Notes: a model not told the origin generated them from the letters alone. 64,000 bases of DNA from Algoriphagus boritolerans DSM 17298 = JCM 18970 (GCF_900108085.1 NZ_FNVR01000005.1:184267-248266), one strand, 5' to 3'; numbered from the stretch's first letter, positions 1 to 9,688 are shown. Program-made: numbers and translations.

Positions 1-1
1 T

Positions 2-232
2 GATGACAAAATCGAAAGAGACGAAATTTGTAAAAGAATTGAGAAGTTGAAATCAGACTATCTTATAAAAGTGGCAGTAGATGAAACTGGTTGGGAGACA
101 CTTTATCAAGATCCAAATGATAATCGTTATTGGCTATTAACTTATCCTAATTCAGAATACCACGGCGGAGGTCCACCAACTTTGAAAGTGATAACGTCAA
201 TAGAAGCTTTTGAAATTTTTGGAATTGATTAA
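2..232 (+). CDS. Imm27-type immunity protein, C-terminal part (runs in from the window edge)
   Basis: The frame is open to the first bases of the window, so the 5' end is missing. A TTG at 47 is only an internal codon. About 76 residues are visible. They contain GWETLYQDP, RYWLLTYP and HGGGPP blocks, which I recognise as the signature of the Imm27 immunity-protein family of polymorphic toxin systems. Such proteins normally neutralise a cognate toxin encoded just upstream. That upstream DNA lies outside the window, so the partner is unknown. The downstream neighbour is on the opposite strand and unrelated. The family call rests on motif recall, without a profile search. Confidence 0.7.
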   Translation, partial: DDKIERDEICKRIEKLKSDYLIKVAVDETGWETLYQDPNDNRYWLLTYPNSEYHGGGPPTLKVITSIEAFEIFGID

Positions 233-290
233 GAATAGTTGAGTATCGAACAGTATGGTTTCTAAGATTGTTTTAAATACGGATTATTAA

Positions 291-336
291 ACATCTGTGA
301 AAATCTGTGCCCTTTTCTGCGAGAATCTGCGGGAAA
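291..336. repeat. Short phased intergenic repeat (TCTGTG/TCTGCG units)
   Basis: Four units beginning TCTGTG or TCTGCG start at 294, 304, 316 and 326, giving a 22-bp double unit present twice. It lies between the immunity gene and the TRAP permease. No ORF or RNA fold explains it. Similar phased units lie in other intergenic spaces of this window (35803-35838). Confidence 0.45.
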
Positions 337-427
337 ATAATCGATTGCCTAGCAAAGCCCCTCAAGGAACTTGAAAGTCCTGAACGGGGAAAATCATGAA
401 TCTTGCTTCTTGTGTCTAACGTCTTTT

Positions 428-1726
428 TTACAATCCAAATTTCCTGGGCAACCAAAGCGTAATCTCAGGAAACAGCATAATCAGGATCAAAGCAATGATC
501 ATCGCCAAGAAAAACGGGAGCAGGGGTTTGATCACTTTTTGAATCGTCGTCTGAGCAATTCCCACTCCGATAAACAGGATCGACCCAACCGGCGGAGTAC
601 ACAAACCGATACACAGATTGAGCACCATCATAATTCCAAAATGAACCGGATCCACACCGAGGTTAGTAACTACGGGTAAAAATATCGGCGTAAAAATCAA
701 CACCGCAGGAGTCATATCCATGAATACGCCGACAAAGAGTAGTAAAATATTGATCAGGATCAGGATCACGATGATATTATCACTCAGTGAGAGCATGGCA
801 TTACTGATCCGCTGTGGGATTTCCTCGCTTGACATCACCCAGGACATGGCCATGGACGTGGCAATCAAAAGCATTACTACCGCAGTGGTTTCGGCAGATT
901 TTAATAAGACAGAGGGAAGATCCTTAAAGCCGATTTCTCGATAAATCAAGGTAAGAACCAAGCTGTATACCACTGCAATAGCGGATGCTTCCGTCGCGGT
1001 AAACACACCCCCAATGATCCCGCCGATCACCACGATCAGGAGAAATAGACTGGGAACGGCTCTCCAAAACGTCGTCAAAACCAATTTTATTGATGAAGCC
1101 TCGCCTGATGGAAGCTTTTTAATTTTAACCATAATCGCAGCTGTGATCATCAACAGCAATCCCACCAAAAATCCCGGTAAATAACCCGCAACAAACAAGG
1201 CTGCCACTGAAACTCCGCCTGAAGCTAAAGAATAAACGATCAGTACATTGGAAGGAGGAATGATCAATCCCGTCGTGGAAGAGGTGATATTTACGGCTGC
1301 TCCCAGTTCTTTGGGATAGCCTTCTTTTTCCATTCTTTTGCCCAAAATTCCACCCATCGAAGAAGCCGCCGCTACAGCTGAGCCCGCAATGGCTCCCATC
1401 AGCATCGCTGCCACAATATTCACATGAAGCAATCCACCCGGAAGTCTGCCCGTAAGTGCTTTTGCAAATTCAATCAAACGATTGGCGATCCCACCACGGT
1501 TCATCAGCTCCCCTGCAAGGATGAAAAAAGGAATTGCAAGCAAAGAAAAACTATCCAACCCCGTCCCCATTCGCTGAGCGACAGTGGTAATCGCAGGCAT
1601 GGTAGCTACAGTCACCATCAAAGTCAACATACTGGAAAGCCCCAGACTCCAAGCCACCGGCACACCGATTCCCAGAAAGAAAATAAAAGATAATACGAGT
1701 ATTAGAATGCTAATTACTTCCATCAT
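428..1726 (-). CDS. TRAP transporter large permease subunit (DctM/YiaN type)
   Basis: This 432-residue, very hydrophobic protein is the large membrane subunit of a tripartite ATP-independent periplasmic (TRAP) transporter, which couples substrate uptake to a sodium or proton gradient. Multiple membrane segments run the whole length, as expected for the 12-helix DctM family, and the length is normal. The start overlaps the stop of the small permease gene by 4 nt, so the two are translationally coupled. Gene order is binding protein, small permease, large permease. The nearby YiaK-like reductase suggests that the substrate is a sugar acid such as 2,3-diketo-L-gulonate. That substrate is an inference; the family assignment is firm. 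Confidence 0.93.
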   Translation of the reverse strand: MMEVISILILVLSFIFFLGIGVPVAWSLGLSSMLTLMVTVATMPAITTVAQRMGTGLDSFSLLAIPFFILAGELMNRGGIANRLIEFAKALTGRLPGGLLHVNIVAAMLMGAIAGSAVAAASSMGGILGKRMEKEGYPKELGAAVNITSSTTGLIIPPSNVLIVYSLASGGVSVAALFVAGYLPGFLVGLLLMITAAIMVKIKKLPSGEASSIKLVLTTFWRAVPSLFLLIVVIGGIIGGVFTATEASAIAVVYSLVLTLIYREIGFKDLPSVLLKSAETTAVVMLLIATSMAMSWVMSSEEIPQRISNAMLSLSDNIIVILILINILLLFVGVFMDMTPAVLIFTPIFLPVVTNLGVDPVHFGIMMVLNLCIGLCTPPVGSILFIGVGIAQTTIQKVIKPLLPFFLAMIIALILIMLFPEITLWLPRKFGL

Positions 1727-2214
1727 TCAGCTGATTTTAAAGATTGATTCAAATGAAAAATGGTGAAAACCTGATAGTAGCATACCAAAATTCCGCTGAA
1801 AGGAATAATGCCGTAAACGTAGGCCAATGGAATCTGAAGTGCGGCAGATTTCTGATCCAAAATAAAGGTGATGTAAACCAAATTGGAGCCTCCAAGGACC
1901 ATTACCGTCAGTGCAAATGCCATAACTAAAACGCTGACTAGAATCAGAACTTTCTTTTGGAGCTTTTCCCGGAGACTCATCAGGATGATATCTATCGCTA
2001 AGTGTTCATTTTTCCCGGCGACAAAGGCAGCGCCGAGCATTCCCACCCAAATCAACATGTATCGGGAAAGCTCATCCGTGAACGAACTCGGATCCTTAAA
2101 AATGTACCGCGAAGTGACTTGCCAAGTCACATTCAGCACCATCAGTGCCATTAATACAATCAGGAAGGTAGCGATTACCTTGTCCAGCTTTGATTTAGCA
2201 ACGTATGAAAACAT
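1723..2214 (-). CDS. TRAP transporter small permease subunit (DctQ/YiaM type)
   Basis: This 163-residue protein has four predicted membrane helices, the standard DctQ architecture. The family hallmark region, a helix followed by a conserved Trp-Val-Gly-type stretch (YMLIWVGMLGAAF), is visible near residues 48-60. It pairs with the large permease, whose gene overlaps its 3' end by 4 nt, to form the membrane part of the transporter. The binding-protein gene ends 21 nt upstream, so the three form one transcription unit. Confidence 0.92.
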   Translation of the reverse strand: MFSYVAKSKLDKVIATFLIVLMALMVLNVTWQVTSRYIFKDPSSFTDELSRYMLIWVGMLGAAFVAGKNEHLAIDIILMSLREKLQKKVLILVSVLVMAFALTVMVLGGSNLVYITFILDQKSAALQIPLAYVYGIIPFSGILVCYYQVFTIFHLNQSLKSAE

Positions 2215-2235
2215 GTTTTTCGGTCGGTTTTGGGG

Positions 2236-3222
2236 TTAATTCACTTTTCTGATGGCACTCACAATTTCATAAATCTCAGGTTGCTGTACTTTGAGCTGTT
2301 CGTAGACACCTTCCACCGCTTTGCGAAAAGGTTCCTTGTCAGGATAAGTGATCGTGACACCAGCTGCTTCGAGCTCTCTCATGGATTCTGCGGTAGACTC
2401 GGCCCAAAGCTTATATTCATAGGTGGAAGATTCATCTGCGGCTTCCTGCACCCAAGCTTGCTCCTCAGGCGTAAGTCGCTCCCAGACTTTGGTACTGATG
2501 ATCACCACATCGGGAATAGCCGTATGCTCATCCAGGCTGTAAAACTTACAGACCTCGTAATGCTTTGACGTGTACAAACTCGGGGGATTGTTTTCAGCCG
2601 CATCCACGATTCCCTGTTGCAGTGCTGTGTAAAGTTCTCCGTAGGAAACCGGCGTCGGCGAACTGCCCAAGCTCTTGACCATGTTGGCAGCGGTGGGACT
2701 TTCCATCACTCTCACCTTTAGTCCTGCTAGATCGGCAGGAGTTTCTATAGGTTTGTCTTTGGTATAAAAGCTCCGCTTTCCTGCATCATAATAAGTCAAA
2801 CCACGAAGCCAAAATTCTTCACCATCCAGCAAAAGCTGTTTACCGATTTCTCCCTCCAAAACCTTTCGCTGATGAGCATCATCCCGAAATAGATAAGGCA
2901 TCCCAAAAACCTGCATAGTTGGAGCAAAACCTTCGAGTGCGGCTGCTGAAACTTTGGTCATTCCCAAACTGCCAATCTGGAGCAACTCCACCAATTCCCG
3001 CTCGGAACCCAGCTGTTGATTGGGATAGACTTTCATGATGATCTTGCCGTTGGATTTTTTCTTGACCTGTTCGGCCATGAAAAGCATGGCTTCGTGAACC
3101 GGGTGGTTGACAACCTGCGCATGTCCCAGCTTGATGATTTTGACATCCAGTGGACTATTGCAGGAAAAAGTAATAGCTCCCACGAAAACCAGAACTAAAA
3201 CTACGGCGAATATCTTTTGCAT
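2236..3222 (-). CDS. TRAP transporter substrate-binding lipoprotein (DctP/YiaO type)
   Basis: This 328-residue protein belongs to the DctP solute-binding family. The N-terminus is a short hydrophobic signal ending in a lipobox (ITFSC, Cys21), so the receptor is predicted to be a lipid-anchored periplasmic protein rather than freely soluble. The conserved carboxylate-binding Arg region (LKVRVMESP) and the ALQQGIVDAAENNP block typical of organic-acid and uronate binders are present. It is the first gene of the TRAP operon. The substrate is not provable from sequence, but the neighbouring YiaK-like reductase fits 2,3-diketo-L-gulonate or a related sugar acid. Confidence 0.92.
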   Translation of the reverse strand: MQKIFAVVLVLVFVGAITFSCNSPLDVKIIKLGHAQVVNHPVHEAMLFMAEQVKKKSNGKIIMKVYPNQQLGSERELVELLQIGSLGMTKVSAAALEGFAPTMQVFGMPYLFRDDAHQRKVLEGEIGKQLLLDGEEFWLRGLTYYDAGKRSFYTKDKPIETPADLAGLKVRVMESPTAANMVKSLGSSPTPVSYGELYTALQQGIVDAAENNPPSLYTSKHYEVCKFYSLDEHTAIPDVVIISTKVWERLTPEEQAWVQEAADESSTYEYKLWAESTAESMRELEAAGVTITYPDKEPFRKAVEGVYEQLKVQQPEIYEIVSAIRKVN

Positions 3223-3472
3223 GGGTTTGGGTTTATTGACAAGGCACTACCAATATTGGATTTTCTTAGCTTAGAATCCTCAGAAATTACGAAATCGATT
3301 TAAAAATCTTGCTGAAAGGAGATTTTTAACTCAAAATGACTATTTAAACTACGATCTCAGGCTGAAAAATTAGAGACTGCCCCAACATATGCGACAGCCT
3401 CTTTAATATTTCAATTGTATAAATGTCTAAATAACTTAAAAATTCTTCAAACAATCACCTAGGAATTATTTG

Positions 3473-5664
3473 TCATCTTTCAACCAAAATCTTTTCTGCA
3501 ATTACTCCTTCCCTCAAAATTAAATGTAAAACATATATTCCTTTTGGAAGATCCCTTACTTCGATTCTTTTAGGAGAGCCAATAATTTTTTGATCTGACG
3601 ATTTAAGTAATCTTCCATTCATATCATATATACTATACCCCAAAATTTCAAAGTTTTCATCAACGTCTAAATCATTATTTTTTGGAATAATTGAAATTGA
3701 CTCACTTGCAGGGTTAGGAGTAATATTTATTGCTCTACAATTTGAACAATTATTTACTGTCACATACAAGGAAGAGGATTGTCCTTGAGCACATGAATTT
3801 ACAGGCACTACGGTTACATTTCCACTTGAAGTGCCAACTGTAACGGTGATTGAATTACCTAATCCAGAACCTCCTCCTGTCCAATCACTTGGTAACTGCC
3901 AATTATAGCTTGTGGCTCCGGGGACTGCTGAAACCGGATATGTGAGTATATGATTAGTATAAACGTAAGTACCCCCAGAAATTGATCCCGCTGCGCTGGG
4001 TTTTCCTACCCAAAACGTTTTGTCATAAGTTTTAGAATTACATAATCCGGAAACAGTAAATCGTATTTTGACTTCTCCTGAGACGGAGGTGTTTGAAATA
4101 GAAACAATCGCACTTTTGCCAGTTCCTGATGAAGGAGAAGATAAAAGTGAAGCACCTTGAATAATGGACCAGCTTATTGATAAATCTATAGGTGCATTTT
4201 GCAAAGTAAAAGTGAAACTACTACAAACCAGATCAGGACCATTAGCAGAAGGGAAAATTTTACTTCCGGGAGAGCTGGTCAAGGTGTTAATTGCAACAAT
4301 TCCTTCATTATTTGGATCTAAATATTGACACAAAAGTGACCAAGAGCGACTAAGCGTAACAGAATAGGTATCAAAATCTTCGAAATTTGAGCAGTTTGGC
4401 ACCCCTGAACCGCTTCTTAAAGATCCTATTACCCGTTTGGACTGGTTTAAAGTTGGGCTACCGGAACTAATGGTTTCTGGAAAACCATTAGTCGTCGAAT
4501 AACTCCAAACACCGTAAACCTCTCCAGGTTCAATAATTGGAGTAGCTGTTCCCCCTGCTAAGTACTTCATCACATCTCCTTTTGGATGATGAATACCTGT
4601 AATGGAAGTAATAGGTTCGTCAATAATACTCCATCCTAAATATGCCACTGGATTTTCGGAGAAAACCCTGCTGGTTCCTGGATTGGTAGATAATTCTAGA
4701 AACCTTAAATCATTTGATGCATCCAGCCCAAGTTGGGTAGCACCCTGCACAAAATACATCTGTGAACCGTTTGTAGTTGGATTACATTGTGGACTCTTGT
4801 AATGAAAAATAAATTTTAAATCTGGAACCATGTAACCAGCAATTCCATGAATCATTGCCAAGAACAATGGTCTTTTATTTTGTGCCCCATTTTTTACTAA
4901 ATACCCCGTGCCTCTTAAGCTGATTATTCCTGGAAAATTTGGGTCTGAATTATCAGTGTAAGAAAGTAAAGCAACAGCCTTAGACTCTACGTCCATATTG
5001 GTAAAACAGGTAATATTCTGGAGACATGAGGCAGAACATCCAAAACCTGTACAATTAATTCCTGCAATTTTTGATGCTTCGAATTTGTTTACACCAAAAA
5101 AGTCATAAATAATGTGACCGATGTTTGAAATTTCAACTTTGCTAATAGAACCCTCATTTTCATTTTCTATCAATAAAATTCTAATCTTATCTCCAGGAAT
5201 AAATCCTGGATCAAAATTCCTAACTCTAGTTACGTCTTCAGAAATGATTGGTCCCAAAATATAGGATTCCTCATCATTTATTATGAAAAGCTCTGCACTC
5301 TTAGAAAGCTCTATAAGACTAAAATTTACACTCAAGGTATTTGAGTGGGGAGATAATATTTCAATTTCTCTTAAAATTTTCCCATCCCGTTTTGTTATTG
5401 GAATAGATTCGAAGTCCATTTTAAATACCAAGCTTTTACCAATATTAATTGGCTCATCGAAAGATTTTTGGTCTTGAAGACCCAAAAATAACCCTGTTAA
5501 AAATTCTTGTTTACCCAAGAATTCAGGGACGAATGGAGATTTGAAAGAAGAAATTTTTGCCGGGATTTTGGATGAATCAACTTTTTCCACTTTAGCTTGT
5601 CCGTTTGCTTTCCCTAGCTGAAAATTGAAATAAATAAAATGAGGAAAATGAAATACTTTTTCAT
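3473..5664 (-). pseudogene. T9SS-exported serine protease-like protein with PKD repeats; 1-nt frameshift in the signal peptide
   Basis: The main frame (3473-5590, GTG start) encodes 705 residues without a signal peptide. Residues 225-420 resemble the trypsin-like domain of lysyl endopeptidases, with candidate His249, Asp294 and Ser376 (SSGSP). PKD-like repeats follow, and residues 620-705 form a type IX secretion C-terminal sorting domain. Just upstream, another frame starts with ATG at 5664 and encodes a perfect signal core (MKKYFIFLILFISIF) before a stop at 5614-5616. Adding one T to the short T run complementary to 5621-5624 would fuse it to a continuation ending in an ANGQA-K cleavage-like site. 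So the gene has either a single-base inactivating deletion or a sequencing error. It sits inside the sugar-acid locus and looks like an insertion there. Confidence 0.75.
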
Positions 5665-5716
5665 AAACTAAGCGTTTAAATTTTGCACTTTAATTTAAAA
5701 AAAACTTACAGAAAAC

Positions 5717-6520
5717 ATGAAAACTAAAGTGATTTTATTTTTTGCAATCTTTGGCCTTGTCGGCTGTGAGGTAGTCGAAAGCGAAAACTCTCTTCCGATT
5801 ACCTTAGAAGAGGAACTCAATCAAGTGTTTGTCTTGCCCATGAATCAACCAGAGGGAAAATTGAGTAGAGTAATAGTTTATGGGGGAAATTCTGAACAAG
5901 TGGATATCTCTAGGGAAATTCGCTATCCTGCATTAGGAAATATTACGCTGGAAATTTTAAGGGATAAGAATCAGGATACTGTTGGAATAGGACTCAATTA
6001 TTTTTCAGGAACTAATCTGGAAACTTCTCATTTTTTTAATTACGAAAATGGTAAACCAGTTTGGTGGTCTACGAAAGAGTACGAATATCTTTCTGGAAAT
6101 CGCATTGATAAAATTTTTCAAACAAGTGCAGTTAAAGAAAGAAGCCTTCTGGCTCAATACCGTTACAATTCACAAAACTTGCTGACCCAAATTGAATATC
6201 CTTTTTTAAACGGTGTAGAATTGATGGTTTACGAATACGATTCTTTGGGAAGAATCAGCCGGGAATGGAAATCCGGCGCAGGACAGGAAGATTTCAAAAT
6301 TGATTACTTGGTGTATCGGTATAATACTAAGAGCTTACTTGAGGCAAAAGAATCAGGAATCCGGGGAATAATAAGTGAGAATCGCCAGGATGCATTCCAG
6401 TATTTTTATAACGAAAAAGGAAGAATCATCAAGCAAAAAGAATTTGATCCTTATTTCGAATTTCAGCAGAAAAGTTGGGCTGAATTCTTTTATTATAATC
6501 AAGTAGGTGATCAAAACTAA
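5717..6520 (+). CDS. Hypothetical lipoprotein with YD/RHS-like segments
   Basis: This 267-residue protein has a signal peptide ending in a lipobox (LVGC, Cys17), predicting a lipid-anchored envelope protein. The central and C-terminal parts contain tyrosine-aspartate strings such as YEYDSLGRISREW and FYNEKGRIIKQKEF, which resemble YD/RHS-type beta repeats. No catalytic motif is apparent. It is divergent from the T9SS protein gene upstream and convergent with the oxidoreductase gene downstream, so it is probably a single-gene unit. Function unknown. Confidence 0.7.
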   Translation: MKTKVILFFAIFGLVGCEVVESENSLPITLEEELNQVFVLPMNQPEGKLSRVIVYGGNSEQVDISREIRYPALGNITLEILRDKNQDTVGIGLNYFSGTNLETSHFFNYENGKPVWWSTKEYEYLSGNRIDKIFQTSAVKERSLLAQYRYNSQNLLTQIEYPFLNGVELMVYEYDSLGRISREWKSGAGQEDFKIDYLVYRYNTKSLLEAKESGIRGIISENRQDAFQYFYNEKGRIIKQKEFDPYFEFQQKSWAEFFYYNQVGDQN

Positions 6521-6672
6521 TATATAAAAAAATTGGCAATTTCAGCCAAAGAGCCATCAAAATCCAATTTTAGATTCTACAAATTTGATCCCAACATTGA
6601 CAATTCATAGTTCAGGGTACCTTTACCTGAGAATTCTTTTTTATTTTCCTTGGTGTTGACCTTTACACGCTA

Positions 6673-7701
6673 TTACTTATCCAAAAAAGGAAACTCTACC
6701 ATTTGTCCCACTTTAGATGAAAAATAGATCGCCCGGATCAACTCCACGGATTTTCGGGCGGTTTTTCCATCGACTACCGGATTCAAGTCTTCCTTGATCG
6801 CTTTGATAAATAACCTCCACTGCTCCAAGTGCAATTGGTGGCCGATTGCAGTAGGGTCTGAAGCTCCGGATCCGCCAGAATTTTCAGTTGGCTTGATTGT
6901 TTCTGAGCTCCCTCTGATATTCCATTGAGTCAGTTTACCGGCTTCCAGAATGGCACTTCCTTCCGTGCCGAAAATCTCAATCCGCTCCGGATATCCGGGA
7001 TAAAGCGCGGTCGCAGAAGTGATATTCCCCAAGGCTCCGTTTTTAAAATTCACGATGGCTGCTCCCAAATCTTCCCCCTCAATAGGATACAAAGTCGTCT
7101 GTACTTGTCCAAAAACACTTTTCACGTCCCCCATCAAATCCAGAAGCAAATCTATCGTATGAATTCCCTGATTGATCAAAGCCCCTCCCCCATCAGCCAT
7201 CAAGGTTCCTTTCCAATTGCTGGTGGAATAATAGGCGGAATCTCTGAACCAATTCACATAGGCATTGCCCATGAGGAGTCGTCCAAAAACACCCCCTGAA
7301 ACTGCGCTCTTCAACTTTTGATAATCTTCGGTAAATCGATTTTGGAAAATCACAGCCAGCTTTACTCCACTCTCTGAACATGCTGCGATCAATTCATCCG
7401 TTCGCTGAAGGTTGATTTCAATCGGTTTTTCGATCATCAGGTGTTTTCCTGCTTTTGCGGCAGCTAAGGCCGGCTCCAAATGCATCCCACTGGGCGTACA
7501 GACACAGACGATATCCAAGCCGGGCACAATCAAAAATTCTTTCAAATCGGTAAAAACAGGAAGTCCAAATTGAGCTTTGGCTTTTGCGGCACTTACCGGA
7601 TTGGGATTATACAAAGCAACCAGTTCCGCTCCATCTATTTCGTCAATTGCCTGGGCGTGTTTTCCGGTGATTGAGCCGGTTCCGATTATTCCAATGTTCA
7701 T
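6673..7701 (-). CDS. Gfo/Idh/MocA family oxidoreductase
   Basis: This 342-residue NAD(P)-dependent sugar or sugar-acid dehydrogenase-like enzyme has an N-terminal Rossmann fold (GIIGTGSITGKH at residues 4-15). The family motif EKP follows (HLMIEKPIE), and the catalytic-lysine and histidine regions are intact (GGALINQGIHTIDLL). Its start shares one base with the stop of the upstream YiaK-like gene, so they are co-transcribed. Context suggests that it processes the same sugar acid as the reductase and the TRAP transporter. Family substrates are very diverse, so no specific reaction is assigned. Confidence 0.9.
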   Translation of the reverse strand: MNIGIIGTGSITGKHAQAIDEIDGAELVALYNPNPVSAAKAKAQFGLPVFTDLKEFLIVPGLDIVCVCTPSGMHLEPALAAAKAGKHLMIEKPIEINLQRTDELIAACSESGVKLAVIFQNRFTEDYQKLKSAVSGGVFGRLLMGNAYVNWFRDSAYYSTSNWKGTLMADGGGALINQGIHTIDLLLDLMGDVKSVFGQVQTTLYPIEGEDLGAAIVNFKNGALGNITSATALYPGYPERIEIFGTEGSAILEAGKLTQWNIRGSSETIKPTENSGGSGASDPTAIGHQLHLEQWRLFIKAIKEDLNPVVDGKTARKSVELIRAIYFSSKVGQMVEFPFLDK

Positions 7702-8711
7702 TATTCTAGTTGTTTAAGGATTTTTTTCCAAGTGGATTCTGTCAAAGGAACCCCGTTCTTCAGGTTTTTGGCTCGGGTTTCCAGGACTTTTTCTCCGGGA
7801 AACCGAACACCTTCCCCTTCAAAAACGGCAGAATTTTTAAGATTATTAAGTACGCTTTCGGTCTTGGACTCTATCCAATCCATCAATTCCAACTTGACCG
7901 GGTCAAAGCACAGAAAAACCTGCGAAAGACCATACTCATCGCCATTGTGATCAACTTCATGCGTAGAATTGCCTCCGGAAAGAACCGTGGCCAGCAAGTC
8001 CAAAACCAATGAAAGCCCTGCTCCTTTCCACAAGCCCATGGGCAAAGCGAGGTGATTTTCAAGGATTACTTTTGGGTCTTTGGTAAGATTCCCAGTCAAA
8101 TCAAATCCTCCCTCAAAAGGCAACTCCTGACCTTTTTGCGCATACAAACTCATTTGACCATAGGCAAATTGAGACATCGCCATATCCAGGACGACGGGGG
8201 ATTGCTTTCCTGGTATCGCAATGACCAACGGATTGTTGCCAATTATGGGCTCACTGCCTCCCCAAGTTGGCATATTGGGTTTGGTATTGGTAAAGCAGAT
8301 TCCGATGCAGCCTGCTTCGATTGCCTGCCAACCGAAATTCCCTCCCCGCATCCAATGATTGGTTTGGGCAAGTGCAACACACCCGATCCCAAATTCTTTG
8401 GAGAGGCTGATCGCTCGATCCATGGAAAACTCGGCATTCAGATTTCCAGGACCCAAATTCCCATCCCATCGTTCAAAAACCGCAATTTTACTTGCCAGAG
8501 TCGGCGAATTTTGAGGTTTGACAAAGCCCTTTTCTATAAATTCCAAAAACAGCGGAAAGCGATTTACACCATGTGACCGAACCCCATCCAGATCTGCTTT
8601 GGCAAACAGTGTGGCACATCGATTCGCCCGACTTTCTTCAAACCCATAGTGCAGCAAAACCTTCTTCAGGCCGGAAACCAACTCGTCAAATGGAATCAGT
8701 ATATCATTCAT
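7701..8711 (-). CDS. 2,3-diketo-L-gulonate reductase-like (YiaK, Ldh_2 family)
   Basis: This 336-residue protein belongs to the malate/L-lactate dehydrogenase (Ldh_2) family of NAD(P)H enzymes that lack a classical Rossmann fold. From memory of Escherichia coli YiaK, many blocks match in order: SHGVNRFP, NHWMRGG, GWQA, GICFTN, GGFD.TGNLTKDP, LPMG.WKG and DEYGLSQ. YiaK reduces 2,3-diketo-L-gulonate to 3-keto-L-gulonate and is encoded beside the TRAP transporter YiaMNO in E. coli, so the nearby TRAP operon supports this role. The downstream kinase and decarboxylase genes of the E. coli pathway are absent from the window. Confidence 0.82.
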   Translation of the reverse strand: MNDILIPFDELVSGLKKVLLHYGFEESRANRCATLFAKADLDGVRSHGVNRFPLFLEFIEKGFVKPQNSPTLASKIAVFERWDGNLGPGNLNAEFSMDRAISLSKEFGIGCVALAQTNHWMRGGNFGWQAIEAGCIGICFTNTKPNMPTWGGSEPIIGNNPLVIAIPGKQSPVVLDMAMSQFAYGQMSLYAQKGQELPFEGGFDLTGNLTKDPKVILENHLALPMGLWKGAGLSLVLDLLATVLSGGNSTHEVDHNGDEYGLSQVFLCFDPVKLELMDWIESKTESVLNNLKNSAVFEGEGVRFPGEKVLETRAKNLKNGVPLTESTWKKILKQLE

Positions 8712-8858
8712 ATTCAGTTAAGGAAAGAAAAAATGATCAGAAATCCGAAACTCAATTAATAGTCTTTCAGCATGGAAACAGCTCTTTTGCAAAACTGAAT
8801 ACATACTCCCCAAGGGTCTCTAAGCATGACTAAATGGGATCCAACCTGTAAAATATCA

Positions 8859-9680
8859 TCACTCATTGGTTTTTGCCCAGACTCTTGGATCCTGTTTCAA
8901 CAATCGGACGAGCGATTGATAAAGCTCCGGTCTTGTGTTAAAAAACTCCCAGGGTCTTTCAAAAAAATTCTCCAGAGCAACGGCAAAAAACTCATGTTCA
9001 TTCAATGTAGCCGCATTCCTAAAGAGTGGGTTTACTCCAGATTTCACATTTTCCAGTTCGGTCGGCACGAGTTTTTTGTAAGCTTTCCAGGCCTGAGTCT
9101 CGAATTCCTTTTCACCATCAGAATCAATTAGATGAGCCAGTTTGAGTGCGTGAGCTATCTCATGAATCCCGAGATTAACACCGTCTTTTTCATCCAAAAA
9201 CCCTTCAACGAAGCAGCGCCAGGACACTACGATCAACCCAAACCTGGGATTTACTTCTCCACGATGGTAGGTTTTATTGGAATTGCTGAAATAGGTGTTG
9301 GGATAGACCAGAATGGTGTGAAAATGAGCAAGCCGGAGCCTTTTCCAGCCAAAAGTAACCATGGTGATGGTCGCGCTGATCAGCACTTCCATCTCATTAG
9401 TCACTTCATTCAGTCCTCCTCTGGCTACGAACTTTTTAGAGGAGAGAATCAACTCGAGTTTCGAAAGAAACTCCTTTTTGTGAATGGGATTTAACCGGCC
9501 ATAAAAGGGAAAGTACTTTTCCAAGAAAATGATATCCCCTTGAGTCAACTTTCGCTTATACAACAAAAAGCGGGTCTGTTTCAACCACCAACTGACTCGA
9601 CGCATCAAATAATAAGCAGGTATCATAACAAACAAAATGGCAACTACTTTAAAGGTAATTGCCATCTGGTATTGATCCAA
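8859..9680 (-). CDS. Zinc metallopeptidase of the MtfA (M90) family
   Basis: This 273-residue protein has an N-terminal membrane segment (about residues 8-26) followed by an MtfA-like domain. The zinc motif HEIAH is at residues 173-177, with a likely third ligand in EHEFFA (around residue 230), matching the MtfA/M90 pattern. In enterobacteria MtfA binds the repressor Mlc and acts as an aminopeptidase. No Mlc partner is visible here, so only peptidase activity is inferred. The membrane anchor differs from soluble E. coli MtfA. It lies 8 nt downstream of rny, so the two are probably co-transcribed. Confidence 0.85.
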   Translation of the reverse strand: MDQYQMAITFKVVAILFVMIPAYYLMRRVSWWLKQTRFLLYKRKLTQGDIIFLEKYFPFYGRLNPIHKKEFLSKLELILSSKKFVARGGLNEVTNEMEVLISATITMVTFGWKRLRLAHFHTILVYPNTYFSNSNKTYHRGEVNPRFGLIVVSWRCFVEGFLDEKDGVNLGIHEIAHALKLAHLIDSDGEKEFETQAWKAYKKLVPTELENVKSGVNPLFRNAATLNEHEFFAVALENFFERPWEFFNTRPELYQSLVRLLKQDPRVWAKTNE

Positions 9681-9688
9681 ATAAGATT

